IMG/VR virus record: IMGVR_UViG_3300046028_002710
Location: 1-42,190 of that record
Strand: one strand, 5' to 3'
Length of the DNA stretch: 42,190 bases
From: a virus
Numbering within the stretch: the stretch's first letter is position 1; every line of letters begins with the position of its first letter. Of the stretch, positions 28,350-38,133 are shown piece by piece. The position numbers and the translations under genes are program-made. The notes below the pieces were generated by a model. The model was not told the origin of the DNA. It did no database searches and saw only the letters and a program-made list of their open reading frames with translations.

Positions 28350-31300
28350 CTATTCCAAAGCTGGCTGAGATCTAAAATCCTCGACTGACCCGCCCATTAA
28401 AGATTTCATATGTTCCGCATATGGGCCTTTTAATGCACCTATGATTTGATTGGCTCTCGGGGTATTAGTTCTAGTCATAGTGTTTAACATATTTTGATTA
28501 AAGCTTTCTACCCTTCCACCGTTGCGTACAAATGCAGCCATATAATCATGCACAACAGTTGGGTCAATACTCTCACCTCCTCCAGCTTTTCCTATTACAG
28601 AAGATTTAAAAGTTTCAGTTGCAGTTTTCAATCTAACTTTGTCAGCTGCTTTATATACCATAGACCTAGACACTTCATCATTAGCAAGTGCTTCATCTAA
28701 AGGTTTTCCACCGGCTAACCGAGATAGGGTTGCTAAAGACATTAGATCATTAGTGAAACTGACATCACCTGCATTGGTAGTAGAGAATACTTTACCACTT
28801 CCACCGGCAGCTTGCATTGTTTGTGCAAGACCTGAGAGAGGGCGCGAAATTCCATTATGTTCCAGACCTTGCAATACTGATTGCCACACATCACCTCCGC
28901 CAGCAATCTTTCCAACAGTCTCTTTTAGATTACTTGCAAATTTTGTGAAAGCAGATACAGCGATAACATCTTGCGGAGCAACTGGTACAACTGTCAAAGT
29001 TCTAGGATTAATATCTCCTCTGGAATACAGATTGGTCTGTAAGAGATTAGATGGAATCCCGTACATCAACCAGTCCCCAGCAGTCTTTCCTGCAGCACCA
29101 TACAGAGCAGAGTATGCATCTGTGTGATTTTTATTCCCAGATGCTGTACCAATAATATGTTGATTGATATACTGGAATGCGGGCAGTCCGTTTAAGCCAA
29201 ACATAGTACCTTGCAATCCCATCATCATAGCTGCATCTTTAGCTCCACCTTCTGATACACCTCGGAACAGTTGTTGCATTGTATTAAATTGGAATGATTG
29301 GAACAAACCAATTGCTTGACCTACAGGGCCTTGAAATAACAATGGACGCTGAGAAGCTAATGCATTAGTTTGAGTTCTATTCACAAAAGTATTCATGAAT
29401 GGAATCACATCATCAACACTCATTAACCCAGATGCAACTCTAGCCCCGGCAACTTGCTTAGCAACGTGAGCAGAAATGAATCTGTTATACTCCTCAGCTA
29501 ATTTATTACCTGTGATCTTCTCTCCAGTCTCAGTTAATTGTTGTGCTTTTGCCAAAGCTCTTGTCAACATAGTCTGAGTCTGAGCAACTGTCTCTCCGCC
29601 AGCTAGAGTTAGATCATCCCGCAACATAGATTTCATCTGATCGCGCATCGAAGATGTAAGACCTAAGAATTTAAACGACTGATCCAATTCCAGTGTATCC
29701 TTAAACCAATCTGCATTGGCTTTAGCAATCAGTTTATTAGGAGACAGGATTGTATTGTTGGTTCCGGGAACAGTAACTCCAGCAACATCCATATCACGCA
29801 ACAATTGCTTGTGAATGTTTCTTGTCTCAGACCCCAATAGAACCTGAGCGCCAACAGCATTGGCAATTGGATTCAGGAAATCTAAGCGCAAGAAAGTGTT
29901 GGCAAGAATAGTATTAGCACCTCGGATGAAATTACTCAGGTAAGGTTTAGGCATTGTGTGATTAGCAAGAATCAACTCAGCTGCTGACTTATACGCATGG
30001 CTAATCCCAGCGTCAGACAGCAGTGTATTAATTCTATCAAGATCACTTACAACTTTAACCTCTTTCCACGCATCTACAATGTGTTGTATAGTTCCATCAA
30101 CAGCATTAGACAGCCCGCGGTTAACAGAAGAAAGCAGAGGATACTCACCAAGCCTAGAAATATTGAGCGCAGTTTTTCTATAATCATTATATGGATTGGC
30201 CATTGTAGTTTCAATACTCTTGGCAGTTACACCATATTGTGATGATGCAGTACCAGTATATTGTTTACCCAATTGCTCCAGTTGGTCGAACTCATTCCCG
30301 TACTTAACTGCAACTGCATCACGAGCTAAAGCTGAATCTCTCTTCAGGTGAGAAGCAGTCCACTCATTGACAATAGCATCAGGGTCAGTCTTAGGGAAGA
30401 ACTGATTGTTAATACCAGCAGACTTGAGAGAGGAGTCAATGTAGTTCTCATGCAAAGTACGATCAAACTCATATGATTTGTGAGCTTCGAAAAAGTTCTT
30501 GGTGTCCTCTTTCGTGTATACTTTCATACCTGAGATTGTTCTAGCTTTCTCAATCATCTTACTCAACTGTTCTTCAGTTGCAGCATGAATCATAGATGTA
30601 TGTCCAGCAGCTTTACCTGTAATAGTTTCATCTTTCACAAACGCAAAGAATTTCATGCTCTTAGGATCAGGTTTCCACCCATAGAATCCAGAAGCATCTT
30701 TAGTTCCTTCTGCACCTTCAGCCTGGCGCAAAGCATTCTCGTGCTCAACACGATTACCATTAGCTTTAATGTCAGCTTTAATTGCATCAGCAGCATTAGC
30801 GTTTACAAATTTAACTTGCTCAGGTATGCCTTCCTGCAAAACTGGAATCGCAATATTAGCTTTACCTTTACCTGCTCGCACTGCATCTTGATACTCTTTA
30901 ACTGATTTAACAATCAGTCCATCACCGGCATCATTGAGAACATATTTCTCCACCGTTGAATTGCGTAAGTCATTAAGTTTAGAGAACTCAATTGCACCTG
31001 CTTGGTCTCCTCTCAGTCTCAGAGCAACTGATTCAATAACATCGGAAGTACGCTTTTGGGTTTGTGTAATCAGATCAGCAGTGGCTTTTCCAATCGCCTC
31101 AACTTTAGATGCAAGAGTTAAGTAATCTCCATTGGCCGATGTAACAACTCCAGCTCCAGCTCCGTAGCGATTAGAACCTGAGATTTCTCGTTGGGATATT
31201 TTGGGGAATCTTCCATTGAGTTCAGTGGAGAAGTTGGAGAAAGCCATGTCAGCTTTTTGCTTGGCAATCTTCTGCACCATTGCAACATTAGTAATTGCTG

Positions 31301-33095
31301 ATACAAGATCGGAGTTTACACCTGCGCTACGAGTTGCATCATAAACAACTTTTACATGTTGTGGGATGTAAGCAAGATTAGATACCTCACCAATTGCTTG
31401 TCCAGCAGCAACACGAGCAGCATCAAATGCTTTCTGTGCATCTTGCCTAGCAAACATGGAAGCTCCACCAGTTTCTATTTCACCCCCAACTTGTGATTCC
31501 AAACTCTTAACTGATACATTAACTGCCTTAGCGATCTCAGCGGACGTAGGAATACCATCTGCAGTAGTCCAAGCAGCATTCTTAGCCAGAGTTAATTCGT
31601 GTGCGAGTTCCTGTTTAGATCTGATTACCTCATTCTTCAGGTCATCTAGGTTACTAATCTTCCAAGAGTGAACTCCATCATCTACAGTAATGTCTGCAAT
31701 TCCTCGTTTCAGAGCTCCTTCTAAGAGAGGAATATCAGTAACATTGATAGTCATGCCAGACTTGTATACTGCCTTAGTCTCAGCCCAAATATATCTTGCT
31801 TCAACTTCAGCTGCACCAGAAGCAGTAGCCATTCTCCACTGTTTAGCAGGAGTGAATTTGTGGGAATCCACAACAGCATCAATAGCTTGTTTAGGAGTCT
31901 GTCCCTTGAGTGGGGTTACTGCATCTGCGAGAGTCTGCTCACCTTTGCGCAGTGCATCAAAAGTAACATCACCAACTCCATCAGTTCCATGCAAACGCAC
32001 ATGAGCTACTGTTCCGCCTTCTCCAGCAGTTACTATATAGCCGGGGCGCGCAACCAATTTGGCTCCACCAATTACATTAGCAACTTGGTCGTGGGGTAAT
32101 GTATCCAAGAGGTCTGCAATCTGATTACCTAAACCTTCTTCGCCCCCGCCAGTCAGTGCGTGCATATCTTTACGATTTGCTAGGCGCAAATTATTTAATG
32201 TGTCTTTGCCCAATTGGATTGTTTTCGCATCAACTCCTTCTGGGATCAAAGACATGTCTCCAGCACGGATTACCATGCGATCAGATGCATCAGTTAATCC
32301 ATGAGTTCCAGACACTTGAGTGAAGGGTTTAATTCTTAGGTCCTCACCCACCAAGATTTTCTTGACTCCACCATAAACACCAGCAGCATTAAATGCGCCA
32401 CCAATAGCACCTCCCAAAACTGTTCCAACTAGGATGTTATGTCCAATGTCAGAAATATCTTGCTGTTCTAGAATAGGAGAGCGAAACATAGTTGCTTGAA
32501 CCATTGCCTCAAAAGCAAATGAGTCCAGTGTGGCTTGTCCAACTCCACCAGCAATAGCTTTCAGAACCCCAGAATTCATTACAGTGAATGTCTGATTACC
32601 TTGTGCCAGCGCCTCCCCTGCAATTTGTGTTAGTGATTTTCCACCTGCTCCGAGAGTCTCAACCAATCCAGTTGCCTCAGCAAGACTCCTACCTACTCCG
32701 CCAGTTTTCATAGCACCAGACAACATACGTTGCCCAGTATTCATGAGTTTAACTCCACCCAAACCGGGAACAAAAGAGGTAGCAACAAAGCCAGTCAGAT
32801 CAACTGCTGACTTATGTGCTTCATAGTACTGTCCCAAATTGTCATCAAAATTTCCAAGAGTTTGTTGCAAATCATTCTCTTGTGCGTCAGATATACCAAG
32901 GAAATTTCCAGCAACAACTCCAGAATTATAGATGGAATTAATACCAGATGCGATTGAAGTAACAGCGAAGGCTGGGATCTTAGCTACAAAATCAACAGTA
33001 TTATCAATTGGTGCATCAAAGAATGAGTCAGTGCCCGAACCTACATTATGTAAGTCCGCGCCATGAAGATAGCCGGGTGAAGTTCCATATTCCAT
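28350..33095 (-). CDS. Large internal virion (ejection) protein
   Basis: This 1581-residue protein is the last and largest late gene. The N-terminal 250 residues have hydrophobic, Gly/Ala-rich segments (AFAVTSIASGINSIYNSGVV, NILVGTVLGGAIGGAFNAAG) that could insert in membranes. The long middle is helical (AAWTTADGIPTSAEIAKAVN), and the C-terminal third has QSFQFNTMQQLFRGVSEGG and GLNGLPAFQYINQHIIG. No lysozyme or transglycosylase motif is apparent. Size, composition and position match the gp15/gp16-type proteins that short-tailed phages eject to span the envelope. AGGGT precedes the ATG. Confidence 0.65.
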   Translation of the reverse strand: MEYGTSPGYLHGADLHNVGSGTDSFFDAPIDNTVDFVAKIPAFAVTSIASGINSIYNSGVVAGNFLGISDAQENDLQQTLGNFDDNLGQYYEAHKSAVDLTGFVATSFVPGLGGVKLMNTGQRMLSGAMKTGGVGRSLAEATGLVETLGAGGKSLTQIAGEALAQGNQTFTVMNSGVLKAIAGGVGQATLDSFAFEAMVQATMFRSPILEQQDISDIGHNILVGTVLGGAIGGAFNAAGVYGGVKKILVGEDLRIKPFTQVSGTHGLTDASDRMVIRAGDMSLIPEGVDAKTIQLGKDTLNNLRLANRKDMHALTGGGEEGLGNQIADLLDTLPHDQVANVIGGAKLVARPGYIVTAGEGGTVAHVRLHGTDGVGDVTFDALRKGEQTLADAVTPLKGQTPKQAIDAVVDSHKFTPAKQWRMATASGAAEVEARYIWAETKAVYKSGMTINVTDIPLLEGALKRGIADITVDDGVHSWKISNLDDLKNEVIRSKQELAHELTLAKNAAWTTADGIPTSAEIAKAVNVSVKSLESQVGGEIETGGASMFARQDAQKAFDAARVAAGQAIGEVSNLAYIPQHVKVVYDATRSAGVNSDLVSAITNVAMVQKIAKQKADMAFSNFSTELNGRFPKISQREISGSNRYGAGAGVVTSANGDYLTLASKVEAIGKATADLITQTQKRTSDVIESVALRLRGDQAGAIEFSKLNDLRNSTVEKYVLNDAGDGLIVKSVKEYQDAVRAGKGKANIAIPVLQEGIPEQVKFVNANAADAIKADIKANGNRVEHENALRQAEGAEGTKDASGFYGWKPDPKSMKFFAFVKDETITGKAAGHTSMIHAATEEQLSKMIEKARTISGMKVYTKEDTKNFFEAHKSYEFDRTLHENYIDSSLKSAGINNQFFPKTDPDAIVNEWTASHLKRDSALARDAVAVKYGNEFDQLEQLGKQYTGTASSQYGVTAKSIETTMANPYNDYRKTALNISRLGEYPLLSSVNRGLSNAVDGTIQHIVDAWKEVKVVSDLDRINTLLSDAGISHAYKSAAELILANHTMPKPYLSNFIRGANTILANTFLRLDFLNPIANAVGAQVLLGSETRNIHKQLLRDMDVAGVTVPGTNNTILSPNKLIAKANADWFKDTLELDQSFKFLGLTSSMRDQMKSMLRDDLTLAGGETVAQTQTMLTRALAKAQQLTETGEKITGNKLAEEYNRFISAHVAKQVAGARVASGLMSVDDVIPFMNTFVNRTQTNALASQRPLLFQGPVGQAIGLFQSFQFNTMQQLFRGVSEGGAKDAAMMMGLQGTMFGLNGLPAFQYINQHIIGTASGNKNHTDAYSALYGAAGKTAGDWLMYGIPSNLLQTNLYSRGDINPRTLTVVPVAPQDVIAVSAFTKFASNLKETVGKIAGGGDVWQSVLQGLEHNGISRPLSGLAQTMQAAGGSGKVFSTTNAGDVSFTNDLMSLATLSRLAGGKPLDEALANDEVSRSMVYKAADKVRLKTATETFKSSVIGKAGGGESIDPTVVHDYMAAFVRNGGRVESFNQNMLNTMTRTNTPRANQIIGALKGPYAEHMKSLMGGSVEDFRSQPALE

Positions 33096-33108
33096 TTTGT
33101 TACCCTAA

Positions 33109-34722
33109 TTAGTTAAATGATACCATGCCAGGATTTCTATTAGCTTCACCAATTGTGTGGCGAATGATTGCAGTTTTAATTGCAGTTAGATCAGTTAGAT
33201 CTACAACCTTACCTTCAATTAGTGCTGGATACTTAACTTGAGCTGGCAAACCTTTCTCAACAAACTGTTTTGTAACAGTGTTATTAAGAACTGCCTGATC
33301 ATAGTAAGCTTTAATTCCAGCAGCAGCTGCGTCAATTCCTCTTGGCAGTGTTCCAGCATAGTCAAATGCTTTTGCCATAATCACATCATCATTCATTGCT
33401 AACTTGGGATTAGCAGCAACAAGAGGTGCAATTGTTTTCTGTACAAAATCACTCTGGGCAGGACCTAAAGCATTTAGAATCACAGCTGGAGGCGGAGCTA
33501 CATAGATATTTGGCGAATTGGGATCAATCCGTTTACTCAGTCTAGTTGCTTCACCAATAGCAGCTGCAGTAACAGCAGACGCAACAGCCTCTGGGTCTTT
33601 AGACGCTCCGGGAGTTGCTTTAACTGTTTCCAATTTATCAAACAAGAATTGTGCAACTGGATCTAATTTAAAATTAGTCCCTCCATTTGCATACACCAAA
33701 GCAGCATGACCTGCGGAAGATGCTACAGGAACACCAACAGCACTTCCTGAGTTAGCTACAATCTGTTGACCTGCTGCAATCTTACTCCAGAAATCTGGAT
33801 TCTTAGCATTAGCTGTAGCAACTGTTCTCCAAGTTCTCTGATCTGGAATCTCAGCTTGATTGTTCCTACGAGCATTGGCATTGAACTGTTTCCGCATATC
33901 CTCTTGTGCCTGCAGATTATCTGCCTCAGTCGCATTATCCTTAACAACTTGGGCGCGACGCAAAGCTCTGTCTTCCATCATGTCTTTGTGAGCTTGTTCC
34001 TGCAATTGCAAACCTTTGTCAGAGTTGGCAGACTGATGTAGAGCTAAAGCCATAGATGCTTTTTGTGCAGTCAAACCATTCAAGGTTTCAATACCTTTGA
34101 TCCTAGTTCCAGCTGCTTGCTCTTTCAATTGCGCAATATTGTAGTTAGCAGTTTGTGCTGCTTCTTCTCCTTTAGCGATTGCCAATTCAGTAGACGTAGT
34201 TGCAGCTGCCCTATTAGCGGCAATCACATTAGCATCAGATGCGGAAGTGACCTCATTGAGATTAGCTTCTGCCTGATTGTGTTTACTGGCCCAGTAGTTA
34301 TGTTCAGCAATGTCAGCAGGCAAAGTAAACTGTGCTTGGATAAAACTCAGTGGATCAGACAGTAGAGTATGTGACTGTTTCTCTCTTACAACATCCAGAG
34401 CAGCATATGCTTTATCTGCGTTCTGCTGCATTTCAGTCAGCCACTTGTTAGACTGCGAACCTAACTCAGTTGGATCTGCCCCAAATTGGGTTCGGATTGC
34501 AGCAGCTTTAGCATCCCTAGCTGCAAGTAAAGTTTCTTGTGCTGATATAATTGCTTGCTTACCAGCACCTAAAGCTGCCTGAGACATTTCCGCGTCAGAG
34601 TATGCAGCTTGTTGTGCATCCATCTGAGTCGCAATATCAATACTAGCTTGTTTATTAGATGCCTGTGACTGAGCTACAGCAGCAATGTGATTGATGATTG
34701 GGTTGTCAGTTTGTGTTGCCAT
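33109..34722 (-). CDS. Internal virion protein, coiled-coil rich
   Basis: This 537-residue protein has a very strong ribosome site (AGGAGG about 9 bases before the ATG). The first 300 residues are Ala/Gln/Glu-rich helices likely to form coiled coils (IDIATQMDAQQAAYSDAEMS, LRRAQVVKDNATEADNLQAQ). The C-terminal part is more globular (SPNIYVAPPPAVILNALGPA). It lies between the glycine-rich virion protein and the 1581-residue ejection protein, so it is probably a second ejection or core protein. There are no enzymatic motifs. Confidence 0.6.
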   Translation of the reverse strand: MATQTDNPIINHIAAVAQSQASNKQASIDIATQMDAQQAAYSDAEMSQAALGAGKQAIISAQETLLAARDAKAAAIRTQFGADPTELGSQSNKWLTEMQQNADKAYAALDVVREKQSHTLLSDPLSFIQAQFTLPADIAEHNYWASKHNQAEANLNEVTSASDANVIAANRAAATTSTELAIAKGEEAAQTANYNIAQLKEQAAGTRIKGIETLNGLTAQKASMALALHQSANSDKGLQLQEQAHKDMMEDRALRRAQVVKDNATEADNLQAQEDMRKQFNANARRNNQAEIPDQRTWRTVATANAKNPDFWSKIAAGQQIVANSGSAVGVPVASSAGHAALVYANGGTNFKLDPVAQFLFDKLETVKATPGASKDPEAVASAVTAAAIGEATRLSKRIDPNSPNIYVAPPPAVILNALGPAQSDFVQKTIAPLVAANPKLAMNDDVIMAKAFDYAGTLPRGIDAAAAGIKAYYDQAVLNNTVTKQFVEKGLPAQVKYPALIEGKVVDLTDLTAIKTAIIRHTIGEANRNPGMVSFN

Positions 34723-34727
34723 ATCAA

Positions 34728-34925
34728 TTAGCCTCCTGCATCCTGAATTGCTTTATCCATTTTAGACTTCCTGTTCTGTCCACCAGTCTTAGACTCTTTT
34801 GACAAAGTCTTAATCATGTCACCGGCAGGATCGGAGGAACCAAACATATGCTCTTTGATTGCGGAGATTATCTTATCTCCCAAAGATGGAGCTTCTTGTT
34901 TCTTGTCGTCAGATTGTTCAGCCAT
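34728..34925 (-). CDS. Small charged protein in the internal-virion block
   Basis: This 65-residue, Lys- and Asp-rich protein (MAEQSDDKKQEAPSLGDKII) has little hydrophobic core beyond IISAIKEHMFG. It lies 5 bases before the 537-residue gene and could be a linker or assembly peptide for the ejection proteins. No family is recognised. Confidence 0.55.
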   Translation of the reverse strand: MAEQSDDKKQEAPSLGDKIISAIKEHMFGSSDPAGDMIKTLSKESKTGGQNRKSKMDKAIQDAGG

Positions 34926-34953
34926 AATATTCTCACGTGAGTTAGTTGGTATG

Positions 34954-36897
34954 TTAATGAATTGCAGAAGCCCGGCGATTGGCGGCTTTAAGAATTGGAT
35001 TCTTAGCTTCCTGCTCAGCTTTTGGTGTGTGATACTTAGCCTGCAAAGCTTCCAGTTTGTCTAAGCCAATTGCTTTAACTGTGTCAGCTGAAAGAACGAA
35101 CTCTCCATCAGACAAGCTAACATCGTGAATGGAGTCTGAGGTGCCAGTTCCTGGACCTTCCATATGTCCCCCATCTGCAACATTGGATCCACCATAACTA
35201 GAACCTACATCAGAACCAGATGATATTGATTCACCTCCTGGGCCTGTAGGATTACCGCCGTATCCAGAGTTAGATGATCCTGTTGTTGGTGTTGTAGCTG
35301 ATACGGTATCGAATGCATCAGTCATATCCATCAGTGCAGCCATAGGATCTGGATTCTCGGATGCCATAGATACTTGCATTCCAGTCAGGGCAGAAGTCCC
35401 ATCACTGTAGTTAGTACTATCTGCTGTGCGAACTGGAGTACCTAAGCCAGACCCAATATCACCAACTCCAAGTGGACCTGGCCCAAATGCTGAATAGGCA
35501 TCTGAGGATAAAGTTCCTAGATTAGGGGCACCTACAAAATTAGCAACTGCATTCAAGGCAGCAGTAATTGGGTTCAATGAAGCTGCAAAATTAACGGTTG
35601 ACTCCACGCTTGGATTAGCTAGCGCAGTGTAAGCTTGCTTAGCTTTTCCGTATGCACCCTGCGATGCTATATTAATTCCAGTCTCAGCAGCAGATTTCAC
35701 AGGATTAGCTGAAGCTCCAATCTGTCCCAATGTTCCCACAGTAGAAAGATTACTGTTACCAGTCAGTCCACCTACAATAGATAGACCTCGTGATATTGTA
35801 CTAACATCAGATTTAGTTGTCTCTCCTGACATAGCCCTAGAAGCCATATCAGATGCAGCACTAAATCCACCACTTAGACCAGCATCTGCGCCAAACCCCT
35901 CACTTGCAGAAATACCTCCGCCCATTGATATTGGCATTGGGGTGTTAGTACTAACTGTCTGACTAGGGCCAGTTGCCTCTTGTCCAACATTGGCCTCATT
36001 AGCACCAGCAGAACCTTTGCCCATCAAACCAGTTTTCGGGTCAATAACAATATTACTTTGTTGTCCTAGCATTGACCCAAGTTGCTTTTTTGCTGCAGCA
36101 GTAACTGACCCTCCATCTGCCATCTTAAGAATTGGGTTGACACTTTTCTTTTTACCAATCAATCCACCATCTGCGTATCCTCCACCTTCCTGCATTGGAA
36201 TAATATCCTCAGTGTAAGATGTGTCTATTACAGGTTCGATAACGGGAGTCTCAGCTTGACTCTCATAACTCTGGTAGCTAGAGTTGTCATCAATAATGGC
36301 AGTCTGCCCCATGTCCAGTGCCGCAGTTTGGTCCGTTCCAGCTTCTGTAACCATATTAGACGGAGAACTGGAGAAGTAATTAGGATTACCGGTTGAGTTA
36401 TCCCCAGAGAAAGTCTGTTGAGTTGTCTCACTGACAGGTTCAGATGCAGCACCATCCTTGCCAAATACATTCTTTTTAACCCAATCTCCTGCACCTGTTT
36501 TATCTAAAGCATTCAGTGCAGCTATGAATCCGGCAGATTTGATTCCACCCTCTGCTGTTACTCCACCTTTAACAGTGGTTGCAGGAGCTGTTGTGGTTGT
36601 CTTAGACGAGGCTGCTTGTGCAATCTGACCAGCTGTTCGTGTCAACAGGTCATTAGTTAACATAGTATTAACTGACGAACCGTAACCTCCAGCAGAGCGT
36701 TGACCACTAGAAACAGCAGCCAATCCAGAAGTGGAAGACAAAGCTGATTGCAACATGGCATTCATAGACTCAGGAGAAATTCCTGCAGTGGTCGTAGTTG
36801 TGCCACCTGATGTAGAGGTTGTTTCCCCTGCCATTAGGTTGTATAAATCTTGAATGGATTTGATTCCATCTACTTGGGGTAGTGCTGTAATTGCCAT
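34954..36897 (-). CDS. Glycine/serine-rich virion protein
   Basis: This 647-residue protein is mostly low-complexity Gly, Ser, Thr and Ala. Near the end, GGHMEGPGTGTSDSIHDVSL and GEFVLSADTVKAIGLDKLEA form a small conserved-looking domain found in tail- or core-associated proteins of podoviruses. A shorter related motif, QEGGGYADGGLIGKKK, lies mid-protein. The ATG overlaps the holin stop (TAATG), with AAGGA upstream. Probably a structural internal or tail protein; exact role unknown. Confidence 0.6.
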   Translation of the reverse strand: MAITALPQVDGIKSIQDLYNLMAGETTSTSGGTTTTTAGISPESMNAMLQSALSSTSGLAAVSSGQRSAGGYGSSVNTMLTNDLLTRTAGQIAQAASSKTTTTAPATTVKGGVTAEGGIKSAGFIAALNALDKTGAGDWVKKNVFGKDGAASEPVSETTQQTFSGDNSTGNPNYFSSSPSNMVTEAGTDQTAALDMGQTAIIDDNSSYQSYESQAETPVIEPVIDTSYTEDIIPMQEGGGYADGGLIGKKKSVNPILKMADGGSVTAAAKKQLGSMLGQQSNIVIDPKTGLMGKGSAGANEANVGQEATGPSQTVSTNTPMPISMGGGISASEGFGADAGLSGGFSAASDMASRAMSGETTKSDVSTISRGLSIVGGLTGNSNLSTVGTLGQIGASANPVKSAAETGINIASQGAYGKAKQAYTALANPSVESTVNFAASLNPITAALNAVANFVGAPNLGTLSSDAYSAFGPGPLGVGDIGSGLGTPVRTADSTNYSDGTSALTGMQVSMASENPDPMAALMDMTDAFDTVSATTPTTGSSNSGYGGNPTGPGGESISSGSDVGSSYGGSNVADGGHMEGPGTGTSDSIHDVSLSDGEFVLSADTVKAIGLDKLEALQAKYHTPKAEQEAKNPILKAANRRASAIH

Positions 36898-37313
36898 TAT
36901 GCTTTATCCTTAACTTTTTCTATTGTACGTTGAACACCGTAACCAGTCATCACTGTACCAAACAGAATGTAAAGTGGATCTGGTATCGCAGTCAGCCAAG
37001 CTTTAAAACCGGCTGCTACAGATTCTGCCATAAGAGGATTCCAAGCTGCTAGAAACCCCATCGGGATGCCCATTAACAACATTAAATACACAACATACAG
37101 GAAGGAAGGTCTAGCCCTAGAAGTCCAAGGATCAGCTGAACTTGCTTCAGCCAACATTATAGACATTCCTGCTTTCAGTGTTTCCAGATCACCTGCGCGA
37201 TCAGCTTGTGCGAATGCAAGTTTTGCTTTAGCTGCTTCAACTGGGTCAGGCCATATCTTATCTATGATACCATGCCCCAAATCTATCAGCGCAGTTGCTG
37301 GATCTAATGCCAT
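36897..37313 (-). CDS. Holin, 3-TM (GTA-type) family
   Basis: This 138-residue protein resembles the GTA_holin_3TM family: a helical charged N-terminus (AAKAKLAFAQADRAGDLETL), then DPWTSRARPSFLYVVYLMLL with the first membrane span, a second near SVAAGFKAWLTAIPD and a third at LYILFGTVMTGYGVQRTIEK. It would form the inner-membrane lesions that release the endolysin. It lies next to the coiled-coil/TM protein and close to the endolysin, a normal lysis cassette. The start directly follows the neighbour's stop. Confidence 0.75.
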   Translation of the reverse strand: MALDPATALIDLGHGIIDKIWPDPVEAAKAKLAFAQADRAGDLETLKAGMSIMLAEASSADPWTSRARPSFLYVVYLMLLMGIPMGFLAAWNPLMAESVAAGFKAWLTAIPDPLYILFGTVMTGYGVQRTIEKVKDKA

Positions 37314-37574
37314 TTAATGTCCTTTAGGAAATAAATCCTTGAAATTATACCAAAGTGCCCCGATTGAGGCTACGAATCCAAGAGGTTTTGCTAATTTACC
37401 TATCCAATTAAGAACAGTCCAAGCACCTTTCAGCGCTGTGAATGTTGCAAGTAGTTCTGAAGTATTAGCTTCAATCCGTTTGCTCTGATCTATCAAGGCT
37501 AACCTCTCAGTCTCAAGTGATGTAACTCGCCTGTCTAAGTGAGCTATCTGTTCCTGCATTTCAATCTCCGTCAT
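37314..37574 (-). CDS. Coiled-coil single-TM lysis protein (XhlA-like)
   Basis: This 86-residue protein begins with a coiled coil (MQEQIAHLDRRVTSLETERL, continuing to about residue 45). A hydrophobic segment near the end (LAKPLGFVASIGALWYNF) is followed by a short basic tail. That layout fits XhlA-like holin-associated proteins; an inner-membrane spanin component is an alternative. GAGGA lies about 5 bases before the ATG. It is between endolysin and holin. Confidence 0.6.
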   Translation of the reverse strand: MTEIEMQEQIAHLDRRVTSLETERLALIDQSKRIEANTSELLATFTALKGAWTVLNWIGKLAKPLGFVASIGALWYNFKDLFPKGH

Positions 37575-37621
37575 GTAATCCTCACCTGATTTTGATTAGA
37601 GATTGTTATTCTAAATACACA

Positions 37622-37641
37622 CAGTTGCTAATAACTGTGAG
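37622..37641. other. Short hairpin behind the endolysin gene
   Basis: CACAGTT (37622-37628) and AACTGTG (37635-37641) form a perfect 7-bp stem with a 6-base loop in the 79-base spacer between the endolysin stop and the next start. No T-run follows, so it is more likely a message-stability or spacing element than a terminator. Confidence 0.5.
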
Positions 37642-37653
37642 ATAGAGATGTTG

Positions 37654-38133
37654 CTAGTCATAATGTTTTCCTTGTGCGTCGGTTAAGCCGATGGCATAAT
37701 CACCACCTGAAAGTAATGATAATACCTCACCACGTTGTTTAGAGTTGGGGAGAGAATTCCAAGATATGTGGACCCAAGTATGTTCTAAGATAAGCTGGTC
37801 GAAATTAATAAGTAACTTCTCAGCTACAAGTTTCTTACAGATTTCAACAGGAGATCCAAACATGTGACAGGTAAAATCTACTGCCTCACCTTTCATATGT
37901 TGCGAAGTATCTTTTGATTTCAAAGCTCTGTTGAGCTCCTGACACCTTATCCAAGATCCAACATTCATAGGTTGACCTAAAGTAGCTCTAACTTTTTCCA
38001 ACCTAGTCGCAGTTTTAATTGCATTATCAACTATCCACTTGTCAGGGTGAAAGTTATCTATGCCTAATCTTGATGCAATTTGTGAGTCAGTTGCCTCTTT
38101 GAGAGAGAAGTGCTCTGATAGTTGTGATATCAT
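37654..38133 (-). CDS. Endolysin, M15 family peptidase
   Basis: This 159-residue enzyme carries the M15A signature SQHMKGEAVD (His79 and Asp86 as zinc ligands), preceded by SWIRCQELNRAL, and has Glu117 and His122 in LEHTWVHISW. It would cut peptide cross-links of the cell wall (L-Ala-D-Glu or D-Ala bonds). No signal peptide is visible, so release depends on the holin. Its start overlaps the upstream tail gene by 4 bases. Length is normal for single-domain endolysins of Gram-negative hosts. Confidence 0.85.
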   Translation of the reverse strand: MISQLSEHFSLKEATDSQIASRLGIDNFHPDKWIVDNAIKTATRLEKVRATLGQPMNVGSWIRCQELNRALKSKDTSQHMKGEAVDFTCHMFGSPVEICKKLVAEKLLINFDQLILEHTWVHISWNSLPNSKQRGEVLSLLSGGDYAIGLTDAQGKHYD

